Below are positions 50,651-60,084 of a DNA stretch of 64,000 nucleotides, in pieces; position 1 is the first letter of the stretch; the number at the start of each line of letters is the position of its first letter. The position numbers and the translations under genes are program-made. This stretch comes from Deferribacteres bacterium (lineage in GTDB: Bacteria; Zhuqueibacterota; Zhuqueibacteria; Zhuqueibacterales; Geothermadaptataceae), in assembly GCA_020633655.1 (NCBI GenBank), contig JACKDF010000011.1, positions 67,801 through 131,800 on the forward strand, in the 5' to 3' direction. The notes below the pieces were generated by a model. That model did not search any database. It was not told where the DNA came from and saw only the letters and a program-made list of their open reading frames with translations.

Positions 50651-53428
50651 TTACTTCATCAAAGTGAGCTTTCGAGTGGCGATAAAAGAACCGGCACGTA
50701 GAACATAAAAGTATACGCCATTTGCGACAGTCTGGCCAGAATCATTTCGAGCATCCCAGATAATTTCATAGCTGCCGCTGGCATAGGATTTATCCACTAG
50801 TTTTCTTACGCATTGTCCCGCAGTATTGAATATCTCCAATCGGACGTTAGTGGCCTGCGGGAGTGCGAAACGAATTTTCGTGGAAGGATTGAATGGGTTG
50901 GGGTAATTTTGACTTAGTGAAAAATCCGTAATCTCAGCCTCTTCTTTTACAGAGAGTGGTATTTCCACATGAATCGTGCCTTGACGAGAATTCAGTATTA
51001 GGTTTGGCAGCAGTGAGTTGCTGATCTGGCAGGAATAAGCTCCTGCAACAGTTGAATCTGTTGCTGTGATAATGTAAGTCGAATCGGCCGCATTCGGAAT
51101 TGCGATACTGTTATGAAACCATTGGTAGTGATTTTGACTGCCGGAAACGGAAACGGCCAATTCAGCCGATTGATTTAACTCCAGTGAAATATGCTGTGAT
51201 TCCCCAATACTGTCCTGAGGTGAGTACTCGAGCGAATAAAGTGCTGCATTCAGTTCAAGATCGGCAAAATCCAAACGATTATTTTGCACTTCCACTGAAT
51301 CGAGCTGACCCATTGAAGTGAAATCCGGTATTCCGGTCAGTTTATTGTTGTTGCATCTCAGTTTTGTTAATTCAGTCAATTGCGTGATTTCCTCTGGTAA
51401 GGAACCACGTAAATCATTTGCCGATAGATCGATCGCTGTGACTCGATCGTTCGTAAGAGTTACTCCATACCAGGTCGCCAGTGATCCATTCAACCAATTT
51501 GAGTTCTCTAACCAGTCTGGTCCACCGGTGGCATAATACAGCGAAACCAGGGCCAGGGAATCTGCTTGCAGTAAAGTGCTGCAGGAAACCATAACCGTCG
51601 CTGGGCGCTGGTGCAATGTCAAGTCCGGAAAAAGTGTGTTACGAATTTCACAGGTAATCGTCGTCGAATCACTGAATTGTGGTGCGATGTACAAATAGGT
51701 GCTGTCCACCGCTTCGGGGATGCTTAAACCGCCACTGAACCATTGGAATTGCGAATTTTTGCCTCTACTTGCGGCATGAAATAAAAGACTATCTCCCGCT
51801 TGAATCGCGAAACTCGTATCTGAACCAATGCTATCTTGCGGCGAATAACTTAAGTTGGCAATAGTGAAATTAGGCTCGAGGTCTTCGAATGCCAGACGAT
51901 TGTTCTCGACAGACAGATAGTCAAAGACCGGCAGTTCGGAAAAGTCAGGCAATCCGGAGATTCTGTTGTTTTGTAAAAAAAGTTTGTTGAAAGATTCTTT
52001 ATTCGCCAAAGGTACGGCAGGAACAATGCCCTCAAGCTGGTTGTCATTGAGATAGACATAAGTTAAAAAGGGTGGAGTCCAGAGATTGGCCGGAATCGTT
52101 CCTGCAATTGCATTATGGCTGATATTGAGATAAACCAGAAATGGCGCATACCCCAGCTCAGGCGGGATTTCTCCGGTGAGTAAATTGTTTTCCAAAACCA
52201 GATATTTCAAACGCTGCATTTTGGCAAACTCTGGTGAAAGCGCGCCACGGATTTGATTGTTGGCCAATTCCAGGTTGCGCAGGTAGCGCATATTGTAAAT
52301 TTTTGTGGGAAGCGTTCCGTCCAGGTTATTGTCACTGAGCTTGATTTCAGCCACATGGGGACCATCCATCGTTATGCCGTGCCAGTAGCGAATGGGTTGT
52401 GAACTCCCCCAATTGCTTCTATTTTTCCATCGATTCCCTTTTGTGCTGTTGTATAGCTCGATTATTGCCAAGGAGTCTGCCTGATCCGTCGTGGGATATT
52501 TTATCCAAACAAGTCTCGGTGCAGAGTAGAGTGTCATATTTGTAAAAATGTCGTTCGTCATGCGGCAGACATAGGTACCGCTATCGGCAGCGCTTGCATT
52601 TGCAATATTATATGGATTTTCTGTTGCGCCCGGGATTTCGACACCATCTTTCATCCATTGATAGTGCGATGAACTTCCTGCGTAAAGTACCGCCCCACCT
52701 ATCCCGCTTGATCTTCCTTCATCAATAATAGTTTTCGTGGAATAATATACTGAATCTTGCGGAAAGTAGCGGTCTCTATGACCAAGTAAGTGGTTTGCAT
52801 TCAGCTCAAGATAGTGAAAACCGAGCTTGTTCGAACTTACGTTAATTTCTTTGAGGGTTGTAATTTCTGCAAGAAGAGGTATGCTGATGAATCTGTTGTT
52901 CTGAATTAAGAAACTTTCCAACTTCCGATAATTCGAAAGGGTAGAATACATGTATCCTTCGAAATTATTATTATTAAGATGGAAGGTTTTCATGTTCGTC
53001 AGCGTTTCAAACGGTGAGTTTATACCCCCTTCCAAATTATTGTAGGCAACAGAAAATCGCTCAAGGTAAATGACATTTTTAATTTCGTCTGGTATTCGAC
53101 CTGTTAAATTATTCGATTGCAGCCATAATTCTCTGATATTTCTCAGATTGAACAGATCGCCTGGAATCTGCCCTTGTAAATTATTATCATGTAAATCAAG
53201 TGTGGTGACTCGATTTCCCTCTGTACCGACACCGTACCATTTTTCTACGGGTTGATCGCTTAACCAGTTTGTGTTATTCGACCACTTGGAACCGTTGGTC
53301 GAGTTGTAAAAGGAGACAAGAGCAAGCGAGTCTTCAGCGAGCACCTGACTTTTTATATGAGAAGATGGAATGATTAGACAGAATGCGGCCACAAGCAAAG
53401 TAAAACAAAGGCTATTTTTTGAATGCAT
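50651..53428 (-). CDS. Secreted leucine-rich repeat/Ig-like protein with sorting domain
   Basis: 925 residues in three repeats of one plan: an LRR N-cap (DSLALVSFYNSTNGSKWSNNTNWLSDQPVEKWYGV), a plant-type LRR block (LDLHDNNLQGQIPGDLFNLRNIRELWLQ), and an Ig-like domain with the W and C pair (YQWMKDGVEIPGA, DSGTYVCRMTN). The modules start near residues 30, 310 and 620; the third has fewer LRRs. A signal peptide ends near SHIKSQ and a sorting domain (FSLSQNYPNPFNPSTKIRFALP, ending RKLTLMK) closes the chain. The LRR consensus LxxLxLxxNxLxGxIPxxL is that of secreted bacterial LRR proteins of these phyla. A role in surface binding is inferred. Intact. Confidence 0.88.
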   Translation of the reverse strand: MHSKNSLCFTLLVAAFCLIIPSSHIKSQVLAEDSLALVSFYNSTNGSKWSNNTNWLSDQPVEKWYGVGTEGNRVTTLDLHDNNLQGQIPGDLFNLRNIRELWLQSNNLTGRIPDEIKNVIYLERFSVAYNNLEGGINSPFETLTNMKTFHLNNNNFEGYMYSTLSNYRKLESFLIQNNRFISIPLLAEITTLKEINVSSNKLGFHYLELNANHLLGHRDRYFPQDSVYYSTKTIIDEGRSSGIGGAVLYAGSSSHYQWMKDGVEIPGATENPYNIANASAADSGTYVCRMTNDIFTNMTLYSAPRLVWIKYPTTDQADSLAIIELYNSTKGNRWKNRSNWGSSQPIRYWHGITMDGPHVAEIKLSDNNLDGTLPTKIYNMRYLRNLELANNQIRGALSPEFAKMQRLKYLVLENNLLTGEIPPELGYAPFLVYLNISHNAIAGTIPANLWTPPFLTYVYLNDNQLEGIVPAVPLANKESFNKLFLQNNRISGLPDFSELPVFDYLSVENNRLAFEDLEPNFTIANLSYSPQDSIGSDTSFAIQAGDSLLFHAASRGKNSQFQWFSGGLSIPEAVDSTYLYIAPQFSDSTTITCEIRNTLFPDLTLHQRPATVMVSCSTLLQADSLALVSLYYATGGPDWLENSNWLNGSLATWYGVTLTNDRVTAIDLSANDLRGSLPEEITQLTELTKLRCNNNKLTGIPDFTSMGQLDSVEVQNNRLDFADLELNAALYSLEYSPQDSIGESQHISLELNQSAELAVSVSGSQNHYQWFHNSIAIPNAADSTYIITATDSTVAGAYSCQISNSLLPNLILNSRQGTIHVEIPLSVKEEAEITDFSLSQNYPNPFNPSTKIRFALPQATNVRLEIFNTAGQCVRKLVDKSYASGSYEIIWDARNDSGQTVANGVYFYVLRAGSFIATRKLTLMK

Positions 53429-53658
53429 GAAATTTTTCCAGGTAAGCAGTAATGTTGTAATTACGGGTTGTTACAAGGATACATTCAATGAATGGATTGC
53501 GCGGTCAATTTTCTGGGATTTTAAAAAGGGTTTTTGGAGTTGTTAATCGAATATGTTGCACATGGTTTTTTAAGCGAACACAGAAACAGAAGACAGCTCT
53601 CAAAATCTACACGTCGAATTTTGGGAGCTGTCTCCATATACAATAAACTTAGACTAAA

Positions 53659-54705
53659 TTACCGGACGAGTGACATCTTCTTCGTGAAAATTTGCCCGCC
53701 TGTAAATAACCGATACAAATAAATTCCCGAGCTTACATTGCGTCCAATGCTATCTCGTCCATCCCAAACAATTGTATGCACCCCATTGTTTTGATGCTCA
53801 TCAACAAGTGTTATGATTTCTTTTCCGGAAATTTCATAAACGAGGAGATTAACATTGCCTGCTTGATTGATAGAATAGCGGATTTGCGTTTCCGGATTGA
53901 ATGGATTTGGATAATTTTGGAATAATTTGATTTCCGTTGGTAAATCAATTTGGGATGATGTTACATCTGTGGTTTTGATTTTTTTGATACGAATGGATGA
54001 GACGTTATCGTTGAAATGAATCGTTTTTCCCAGATTCGAGTAGTCAGCGTCAACAAGCATCGAATCGCCCTTAAAATTTATGTCAGTGTATAACCAAATA
54101 ACGTAGGTTAAATGCATCAATGGGAAAGGCTGTTTGATCCACAAACTGGAAGCGGTATCATTAAAGCCTATCGTTCTCAGGTCTGGAATATCTTGCCATA
54201 TTGCTGCTGTGTGTCTTCCTGTAAATCCGGCATCTGCAAATAAAGCAATCCCAGTACCATGTGTTCCGAATATATAGCCTTTGTTGGGATAATCTGGGGG
54301 ACCATCTTCCAATTTGCCCATGCTTACAATTTTACCGTGTTGCTTGTAGAGCTCTCCTACGTTGTCAGGAAAACAGTGCTGCGTTGGCATTTTTCTTCCA
54401 CCAGAAAACGCATCGCAATCTCCAGCACCCTGTCCTGAGAAATATACCAAGATTTCAGCAGCTGTTCGTTTACGTTTAAAACGATTGTAAACCCGAGTTC
54501 CATCAGCATATCGAATATACCACCAGTCATGCCAAAAGTTGTCTTTGAGGGTTATGTATACTTCCCATCCAACTTCACACACTGTAATGGTCGCACTAAT
54601 ATATATGTTCCCTTGGCTAATGACATCCGCCAAACTTTGAGCTTTTGTCTGAGGAGCTGTCGCGAAAAGAAGTATCAGCAGAAAGACTGCTAATTTTGCT
54701 TTCAT
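53659..54705 (-). CDS. Secreted beta/gamma-crystallin-like protein with sorting domain
   Basis: 348 residues. A signal peptide ends ATAPQTKAQ. An uncharacterised domain with four cysteines (VCEVGWEVYITLKDNFWHDWWYI to GDCDAFSGG) comes first. A beta/gamma-crystallin-like domain follows (about 150-255): two Greek-key halves, IALFADAGFTGRHTAAI with GFNDTASS, and VIWLYTDINFKGDSMLV with HFNDNVSS. Each ends in the calcium-binding (N/D)(N/D)xx(S/T)S motif. The C-terminal NYPNPFN domain (YPNPFNPETQIRYSI, ending KKMSLVR) directs type IX-like export. Microbial beta/gamma-crystallins bind calcium and are stable; the biological role here is unknown. Confidence 0.82.
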   Translation of the reverse strand: MKAKLAVFLLILLFATAPQTKAQSLADVISQGNIYISATITVCEVGWEVYITLKDNFWHDWWYIRYADGTRVYNRFKRKRTAAEILVYFSGQGAGDCDAFSGGRKMPTQHCFPDNVGELYKQHGKIVSMGKLEDGPPDYPNKGYIFGTHGTGIALFADAGFTGRHTAAIWQDIPDLRTIGFNDTASSLWIKQPFPLMHLTYVIWLYTDINFKGDSMLVDADYSNLGKTIHFNDNVSSIRIKKIKTTDVTSSQIDLPTEIKLFQNYPNPFNPETQIRYSINQAGNVNLLVYEISGKEIITLVDEHQNNGVHTIVWDGRDSIGRNVSSGIYLYRLFTGGQIFTKKMSLVR

Positions 54706-54775
54706 TTTAATCTCCTTAAATTTTTGATGAGAAAATTTTTTACAATTATTTGAATTATCCAGTTTTGGCCATTGT

Positions 54776-55105
54776 TTATGACAAACCCTGTAATATCCCT
54801 TTCCACATACTCAATGGCAGGGAATCAAGTAACGATCGTGTTCTCCCCGGGCCGGATCCACCACCGATTGTGGAAGGTTGTGAATAACCATATGCTGGTG
54901 ATTTTTTTGATGTTTGAGTTTGATGGATAAAATTCGAATTTGGCTTGTCAGAAGAATAATACGCAGGAGCAAAATACATGAATTTTTTACCCGGGTGCTT
55001 TGTTTGAAAAATCATGCATGCCTCTTTGTTAGAGCTACTAAACGCAGATTTTAAAGCGAGGATGGTTACGATGAAAACGATGGATGAATGAATGGATTTT
55101 TTCAT
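54776..55105 (-). CDS. Small exported protein of unknown function
   Basis: 109 residues: MKKSIHSSIVFIVTILALKSAFS is a signal peptide, followed by a mature part rich in Ser, Tyr, Lys and Gly (KKFMYFAPAYYSSDK; STIGGGSGPGRT) ending SMWKGILQGLS. AAGGAGG lies about 8 bp before the ATG at 55105, which supports a real gene. I do not recognise it. It lies between the crystallin-like gene and the sigma-54 regulator, in the same direction; the terminator at 55193-55224 separates it from the regulator. Confidence 0.6.
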   Translation of the reverse strand: MKKSIHSSIVFIVTILALKSAFSSSNKEACMIFQTKHPGKKFMYFAPAYYSSDKPNSNFIHQTQTSKKSPAYGYSQPSTIGGGSGPGRTRSLLDSLPLSMWKGILQGLS

Positions 55106-55192
55106 TTGTGGATCCTCCTTTTGGTGATTATTCTAATCGCTTCGTCAGGAACGATTTCGAGATTCCAAAGGCGAAGTCTGTACCACAAATAA

Positions 55193-55224
55193 AAAAGCCA
55201 TTTGAAACAATCTTCAAATGGCTG
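55193..55224 (-). terminator. Rho-independent terminator of the sigma-54 activator gene
   Basis: Read on the minus strand, AGCCATTTGAA pairs with TTCAAATGGCT around a short loop and runs into TTTTTTATTT. It lies about 100 bp after the stop of the regulator gene. Confidence 0.85.
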
Positions 55225-55323
55225 ATATAATTTAAGTTATCTAATCGTTCAATTTTGCGAATACGACAGTAGCTGTTGGATTTTTTTATTTTATTAAATA
55301 AAACTTATTCCATTTAATAAATT

Positions 55324-57999
55324 CTATCTTTCTTCCAGCAGTCCGAGTTTGCGCATCTTGGAGATGAGAGTTTGATCCTTTAGTCCCAACATTTTAGCCG
55401 CTCCATTTTTCCCTGTTTTTCTCCCGCCAGAGCGCTCAAGTGCTTTTAAAATATGATCCTTTTCCATTTCTTCTAATGATTGGAAATTATAGTTTTCCGG
55501 CGAGGATACCGTTTTATACAATTCCGTTGGGAGCATTAGTTTTTTGCCATGGGTAATTATGACCGCACGTTCGATAATATTGTCCAATTCACGAACGTTG
55601 CCTTGCCAATCGCTTTCCTGCAATAAGTGCATGACATGTTGTGGAATATGATCGATTTGCTTTTTTGTCTCTCGGCAGTATTTTTTTACAAGATGGTTTA
55701 CCAATAAAGGTATGTCTTCTTTCCTTTCACGAAGTGGCGGGAGGGTGATAGGAAAAACATTAAGCCGATAGTACAAATCTGCTCTAAAATGGCCCTGCCG
55801 AATCGCCTCGGTTAGATCCCTGTTTGTAGCAGAAATTATCCGCACGTCTATCTGAATTTTTTTGTCAGAACCAAGTGGTTGAATTTCCTTTTCCTGCAAT
55901 ACCCGGAGAAGACGCAACTGCATTACGTTGGATATATCACCGACTTCATCTAAAAAAACCGTACCACCGTTTGCGGATTCGAACAATCCTTTTCTATCTT
56001 TAATCGCACCAGTGTACGCCCCCCTTACATGACCAAAAAGTTCGCTCTCAAGTACATCATCCGGCAATCCAGCACAATTGCTGGCCGCAAAAATTCGATT
56101 TTTACGTGGGCTATTATAATGGATTGCGCGAGCGATTAATTCTTTTCCGGTACCAGTTTCACCAAGAATAAGCACCGTTGCGTCCGTTGAAGCTACTTCT
56201 TCGACCTTTTGCAATGTATTCTTTAATGCCTGACTATTCCCTATTATTTCCTCGAAATTCTGCTCCATTTTTATTTCTTCAAGCAGGTAATCCTTTTCAT
56301 CTTCCAGTTGTCTTTTTAAATGCTCAATTTCACTGCATAATTGTCGTTGTTGCTCCGTTTGATTCTCAGCTGTGATGCGTCTTGATCTCTCCTTTTCTGC
56401 TTCCTCTTTGAATTTGTATAAATGAAATCGGATCTGTTGAACGAGCAACCAGGGAATGAGGCCAAGGAAGATCAAGCCATATAAAATTCGTGGGCCCCAA
56501 TAGATTGTTATGTTCTGAAATAAGAAATATTTTAACCATTGATAATGTCTTGTAAAAATACCCATCTTGAGAACGCGGAAGTAATTCTCATTGGCAACAA
56601 ATAATCCAATGTTCTTAATAAAGGCTAGTTCCTGGCAATGTTCGAATCGGGTTTGCAAATTATTCTGGTACCAACCGTTTAATGTATCCGTGGGAGGGTA
56701 GGGAAAGTTGAAACTATATGTATTTTGGCGTTCTTCAATGAACCATGGCTTGAACCAAAAATTACCGCTACGGTCGGACACAATGAGTGTGGAGTATGGT
56801 TTGTCCATGATTGGATCTAATTCACAAAGAACCGCCCCCTCAAAATAAGCATTGTCGACTTTTAGCAGCGTCTCCGATTTTTCCTGGTGTATGTTTTTAA
56901 AGTTTAGATTTTCAAAACCCCCTGTCCACTTCACATACTTTACATACCCCGTGGCATCTGTTGTAATAAGTCCTGGCTCAGCATCGATAATACACATGCA
57001 GGAACCTTCTGGACGACCGGATTTTGTGTTTCCAGGTAAAGAAGTAGCATCAATTAATGTTGGATTGATTTGGTTGGAATCGTAAAATGCTGTGGAATCG
57101 AGTTTAAATAAAATGAGTTGCCCCTTTTCATTTCCCGCAAATTTTTCTGCATTTGTAGAAAAATAATACGATGCCCCTTCCATTTTGGGATGCACGGATT
57201 CTATACTCTGCCATCCGGAATAGAGCTGATAGCCAAAATCAATATGTGCAAGAGAAGTGATAGGATTTATTTCCAGTTCAATATTTTTATTTCCCCTGCC
57301 TGTAAAAATTGGATGATTTGAATCTATAGGATTGCTGTTTTTGAATAATGGGCCAAAGAAATCCAGGAACCGTATAGTGATCTGATTATGCTTCATTTCA
57401 GCGTCGATGCCATTAAGGGAAATTGCTTGATGTACATGAACATCCGTCGTCTTTATATCTGTCAGCTTTCTGTAAATCAATTTTTTGTTTACTGCTGTAG
57501 GCGGGCAACTGTCAATAACCAGGTAATATAGATTGAACTGATTATTATCGATTTCAAACTGACGTGGTGTTATTCCACTTTCTGATATTTGATCAATAAC
57601 CCATATGGATTGTCCTTCATCGGTTGGATGGGGGAAGTTGAATTGAAGTTTTTTGATTCTCGAAAAATTAAGAAGGGTATCCTGCACTGTTTGATAGACA
57701 CGTGCCCTAATAATGCCTTTGGCATTTTTATCTTTTCCCATTGGATTGATTTCAATAATGCCCGGGATAATGACTCGTTGCTGTGTTCCCATCTCAAGCT
57801 TAATATTATAGCCATGTATCAATCCATCCTGGTTTTCAACATGCACGCCCGGGCTTTTGGAAGCTAAAAAGACCTTGGGCAACAAACTATCTTCTCTAAT
57901 GCGTTTTTCAAAAAATCCTATTATGAATGGAATTAACACGAAAACCACCAGGCAAACCCAGCGAATGACATAACGCGTTTTACTCATCGAACGTCCCAT
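55324..57999 (-). CDS. Membrane-bound sigma-54-dependent transcriptional activator with large periplasmic domain
   Basis: 891 residues in one chain. An N-terminal transmembrane helix (about 13-30, VCLVVFVLIPFIIGFF) is followed by a roughly 470-residue extracytoplasmic region of beta-rich sequence with no family I recognise. A second helix follows (about 503-523, LYGLIFLGLIPWLLVQQ), then a coiled coil (to about 595). A sigma-54 AAA+ domain has GETGTGKE (Walker A, about 612), the sigma-54 loop GAYTGA (about 663), GGTVFLDEVGD (Walker B) and the arginine-finger region. The C-terminus is a Fis-type helix-turn-helix (GRKTGKNGAAKMLGLKDQTLISKMRKLGLL). No phosphorelay receiver is present. It therefore resembles a one-component sensor-activator that binds an external signal and turns on sigma-54 promoters. 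Target genes unknown. Confidence 0.88.
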   Translation of the reverse strand: MGRSMSKTRYVIRWVCLVVFVLIPFIIGFFEKRIREDSLLPKVFLASKSPGVHVENQDGLIHGYNIKLEMGTQQRVIIPGIIEINPMGKDKNAKGIIRARVYQTVQDTLLNFSRIKKLQFNFPHPTDEGQSIWVIDQISESGITPRQFEIDNNQFNLYYLVIDSCPPTAVNKKLIYRKLTDIKTTDVHVHQAISLNGIDAEMKHNQITIRFLDFFGPLFKNSNPIDSNHPIFTGRGNKNIELEINPITSLAHIDFGYQLYSGWQSIESVHPKMEGASYYFSTNAEKFAGNEKGQLILFKLDSTAFYDSNQINPTLIDATSLPGNTKSGRPEGSCMCIIDAEPGLITTDATGYVKYVKWTGGFENLNFKNIHQEKSETLLKVDNAYFEGAVLCELDPIMDKPYSTLIVSDRSGNFWFKPWFIEERQNTYSFNFPYPPTDTLNGWYQNNLQTRFEHCQELAFIKNIGLFVANENYFRVLKMGIFTRHYQWLKYFLFQNITIYWGPRILYGLIFLGLIPWLLVQQIRFHLYKFKEEAEKERSRRITAENQTEQQRQLCSEIEHLKRQLEDEKDYLLEEIKMEQNFEEIIGNSQALKNTLQKVEEVASTDATVLILGETGTGKELIARAIHYNSPRKNRIFAASNCAGLPDDVLESELFGHVRGAYTGAIKDRKGLFESANGGTVFLDEVGDISNVMQLRLLRVLQEKEIQPLGSDKKIQIDVRIISATNRDLTEAIRQGHFRADLYYRLNVFPITLPPLRERKEDIPLLVNHLVKKYCRETKKQIDHIPQHVMHLLQESDWQGNVRELDNIIERAVIITHGKKLMLPTELYKTVSSPENYNFQSLEEMEKDHILKALERSGGRKTGKNGAAKMLGLKDQTLISKMRKLGLLEER

Positions 58000-58011
58000 C
58001 TTAATTCCCTT

Positions 58012-58356
58012 TTAACTAGAATTCAAAGACGAATTACTGAAAATAAAACAATGACAAATGAAATGGGGTGCGTTGTGCAAAATTAAATTCGATCCCCGGA
58101 TTGGATTCACACTTTTTGAATCGATGGCATTTAAAATTTTGCACAACGGGTGAAATAGATAACTTTTATCTTGTTTTTCTTGCTCGTAGGGGAGTGCGAG
58201 TTGTTGCATCATGTCTGGTTTAACTTTTTCAATGTGCATTTTGTATTCTATATATGCCCATGGAATTGCAGTAAACAAAAAAAGTACCACAGAATATATT
58301 AATTGGACTCCGATTATTTTCAATTTCCCTATTGGAGCGATTTTTTTTTTTTTCAA
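58012..58356 (-). CDS. Small single-helix membrane protein before the sigma-54 activator
   Basis: 114 codons from a TTG start at 58356. After a lysine-rich start a transmembrane helix (LIYSVVLFLFTAIPWAYI) leads to a soluble tail of about 80 residues ending FSNSSLNSS. The gene ends 12 bp before the regulator's ATG, so the two are probably co-transcribed and the product may be a sensing partner. The 5' end runs through a 13-nt A tract (58341-58353). An ATG at 58372 would join this frame if the tract were one base shorter, so the true start is unsure. Function unknown. Confidence 0.5.
   Translation of the reverse strand: MKKKKIAPIGKLKIIGVQLIYSVVLFLFTAIPWAYIEYKMHIEKVKPDMMQQLALPYEQEKQDKSYLFHPLCKILNAIDSKSVNPIRGSNLILHNAPHFICHCFIFSNSSLNSS
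58341..58353. repeat. 13-nt homopolymer at the start of the small membrane-protein gene
   Basis: A run of 13 T on the plus strand (A on the coding strand) right at the translation start. Tracts of this length are prone to slippage, both in cells (phase variation) and in sequencing. Confidence 0.7.
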
Positions 58357-58504
58357 TAGAGGATAATATCATTCATCGATTTAGGTCTTAAAATATCGGA
58401 ATTCAAATCATTCTCGTCTGAATATTGGATTTTCGCAATGTTAAACGAACGACATGAGTTATACCATGATGATTTATGGCTAAAAATAAAAACAAAATAT
58501 AGTC

Positions 58505-58584
58505 TAAAGCACAGCCGCGAAGGCGCAGAGTTTTCAAAAAATTTTTCTCTATGTAACTCTGCTTTTCGGCAGCTTTGCGTTTTA
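58505..58584. repeat. Dispersed imperfect inverted repeat (small hairpin element)
   Basis: TAAAGCACAGCCGCGAAGGCGCAGAGTT at 58505-58532 and the imperfect inverse AACTCTGCTTTTCGGCAGCTTTGCGTTT at about 58555-58582 make a long hairpin of about 80 bp. Elements with this CGCGAAGGCGCAGAG theme are familiar as non-coding intergenic repeats in environmental genomes, although I saw only one copy here. Confidence 0.5.
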
Positions 58585-58642
58585 AAAGTTCGATTTATTT
58601 AGTTCGTAATTTAGATATCTCCTTACACAGAGCGATGAATTT

Positions 58643-59449
58643 CTATTCCTCTAAAATCTTCACCTCAATCTTGCGAAATTCTGTTGGATGGCTCTCTGCC
58701 TGCAATGCGATGTATCCCTCACTCAGTAATAAATCGCCGGATGCCGGGATGAGTTTTTGCGCGTCTGCATCGTTTTCATCGTACTGGGATTGTTCGTATA
58801 CCAGAACGGTGTCGCCATTCACGACGTGGTAGACGTCGCCACTGCCGTGCACAATGACTTCCACCGTGACCCACTGGTCGCCATGATATGTTTCTGATAT
58901 CGAGTTTGTACAGTGCTGTGTGATTAATTCGTCGTCCATTACGATGTTCGTGCCTGGCGTGCACACATTTCCGGTTGAACGTTCGTCTGTGCCGTTGCCA
59001 CCGAGAAGTTGTGCTTCTATGGATACAGGGAAATCCTGATCCAACCGCATGCTTTCCGGTGATTGGCTGTGAAACATGATGCCGTTGTTGCGAAAAGCCC
59101 AGCCTGGTCCTCCTGGCACCTGGTCTCCAATAAAACGGTATTCCAGTCGTACCACATAATTTGAAAATGGTTTTTCATAAAAAATGTGCCCGAATTCATT
59201 ATCAAATTTTTCGTATTCATCATAGGACACGACGAGTTTACCATCTTCAACGCGGAATGTGTTTTTGTAATTGTCCCCAATCTCATGTCCTGAAATTTTG
59301 ATTTTCCAACCACTGAGATCTTTACCATTGAACAGACTGGTCCATTCTTCCTTAGGAGAACCGGAGCGACAGGACGTAAGCGCAAAGAGAAACATAAGGC
59401 TAAAAATAAAAATAGCTGACTGAACCGATTTTTTCACAAGCAGTTTCAT
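58643..59449 (-). CDS. DUF1080 (3-keto-disaccharide hydrolase-like) lipoprotein
   Basis: 268 residues: signal peptide with lipobox LTSC, then EEWTSLFNGKDLSGWKIKI, the opening of DUF1080. WAFRNNGIMFHSQSPESM, DFPVSIEAQLLGG and a closing LLLSEGYIALQAESHPTEFRKIEVKIL are the usual sandwich strands and the conserved GxIxLQxE(G/S)HP motif. Members of this fold hydrolyse 3-keto-glycosides or bind sugars. AAAGGATCC precedes the ATG. It sits between a regulator gene and an envelope protein without an obvious sugar operon. Function by family; substrate unknown. Confidence 0.85.
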   Translation of the reverse strand: MKLLVKKSVQSAIFIFSLMFLFALTSCRSGSPKEEWTSLFNGKDLSGWKIKISGHEIGDNYKNTFRVEDGKLVVSYDEYEKFDNEFGHIFYEKPFSNYVVRLEYRFIGDQVPGGPGWAFRNNGIMFHSQSPESMRLDQDFPVSIEAQLLGGNGTDERSTGNVCTPGTNIVMDDELITQHCTNSISETYHGDQWVTVEVIVHGSGDVYHVVNGDTVLVYEQSQYDENDADAQKLIPASGDLLLSEGYIALQAESHPTEFRKIEVKILEE

Positions 59450-60084
59450 AGCGGATCCTTTGCAAATGAGTAAAAGGCATTATCACCAAAGGAGTTACTC
59501 CGTTTTCCTGTTCGACAGTGATAACTGGATTTGGTTAAAATTCAACTGGAATTTGGAATAGGACTCCTGATGTATGAAATAATAATTATTGAAAATTTAA
59601 ACATAATTTTGAACATGACCAATCAAATCTGAAAAATATTCTATACAATGAGCGAGAATATTTGTAAATTCTTGCACTATTAAATAAGTCTGCAGAGCCG
59701 ACTACTAATCAACTTATCCATTCCATAGCGTATCCGTCACGGGAAATTTCAATCCCGTGTGTGAATCTTCTCCTTTCTTCTCAAATGCGATTATTATAAT
59801 CGGAAACGATAGTGCCTTTACGATTGACGGGAAATCACATCTTTCATTTCAACTGCAGACACTGCGAATTCAGGTCGCTTTCGAATATGTAAACTTTTAT
59901 TACCCGGCTGCTCAAAAAACTTGACAGGCACGAATACCCGAAGTCCTTTATCGTGCGAAGGATGTATTCTTGTTTTCTGGAGGTTTTTTGACATGTTCAT
60001 GACAATGCCGGCTGCCGGGCTGAATATATTGCTTTCGCATTGGTTTTGTTGTAAAAACTGAACTGTTTTGCAAAGGAGTGTGTC
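59450..60084. other. Intergenic region with no supported gene
   Basis: 635 bp between divergent genes. It is AT-rich, with a small hairpin (CACGGGAAATTTCAATCCCGTG at about 59738-59759) that may be regulatory. A minus-strand frame at 59818-60000 has no ribosome-binding site and I do not believe it. AAGGAG at about 60074 serves the next gene. Confidence 0.45.

Noticed and set aside
59818..60000. 60-codon minus-strand frame
   Set aside because: No ribosome-binding site and no recognisable sequence; it lies in a promoter-sized divergent gap.
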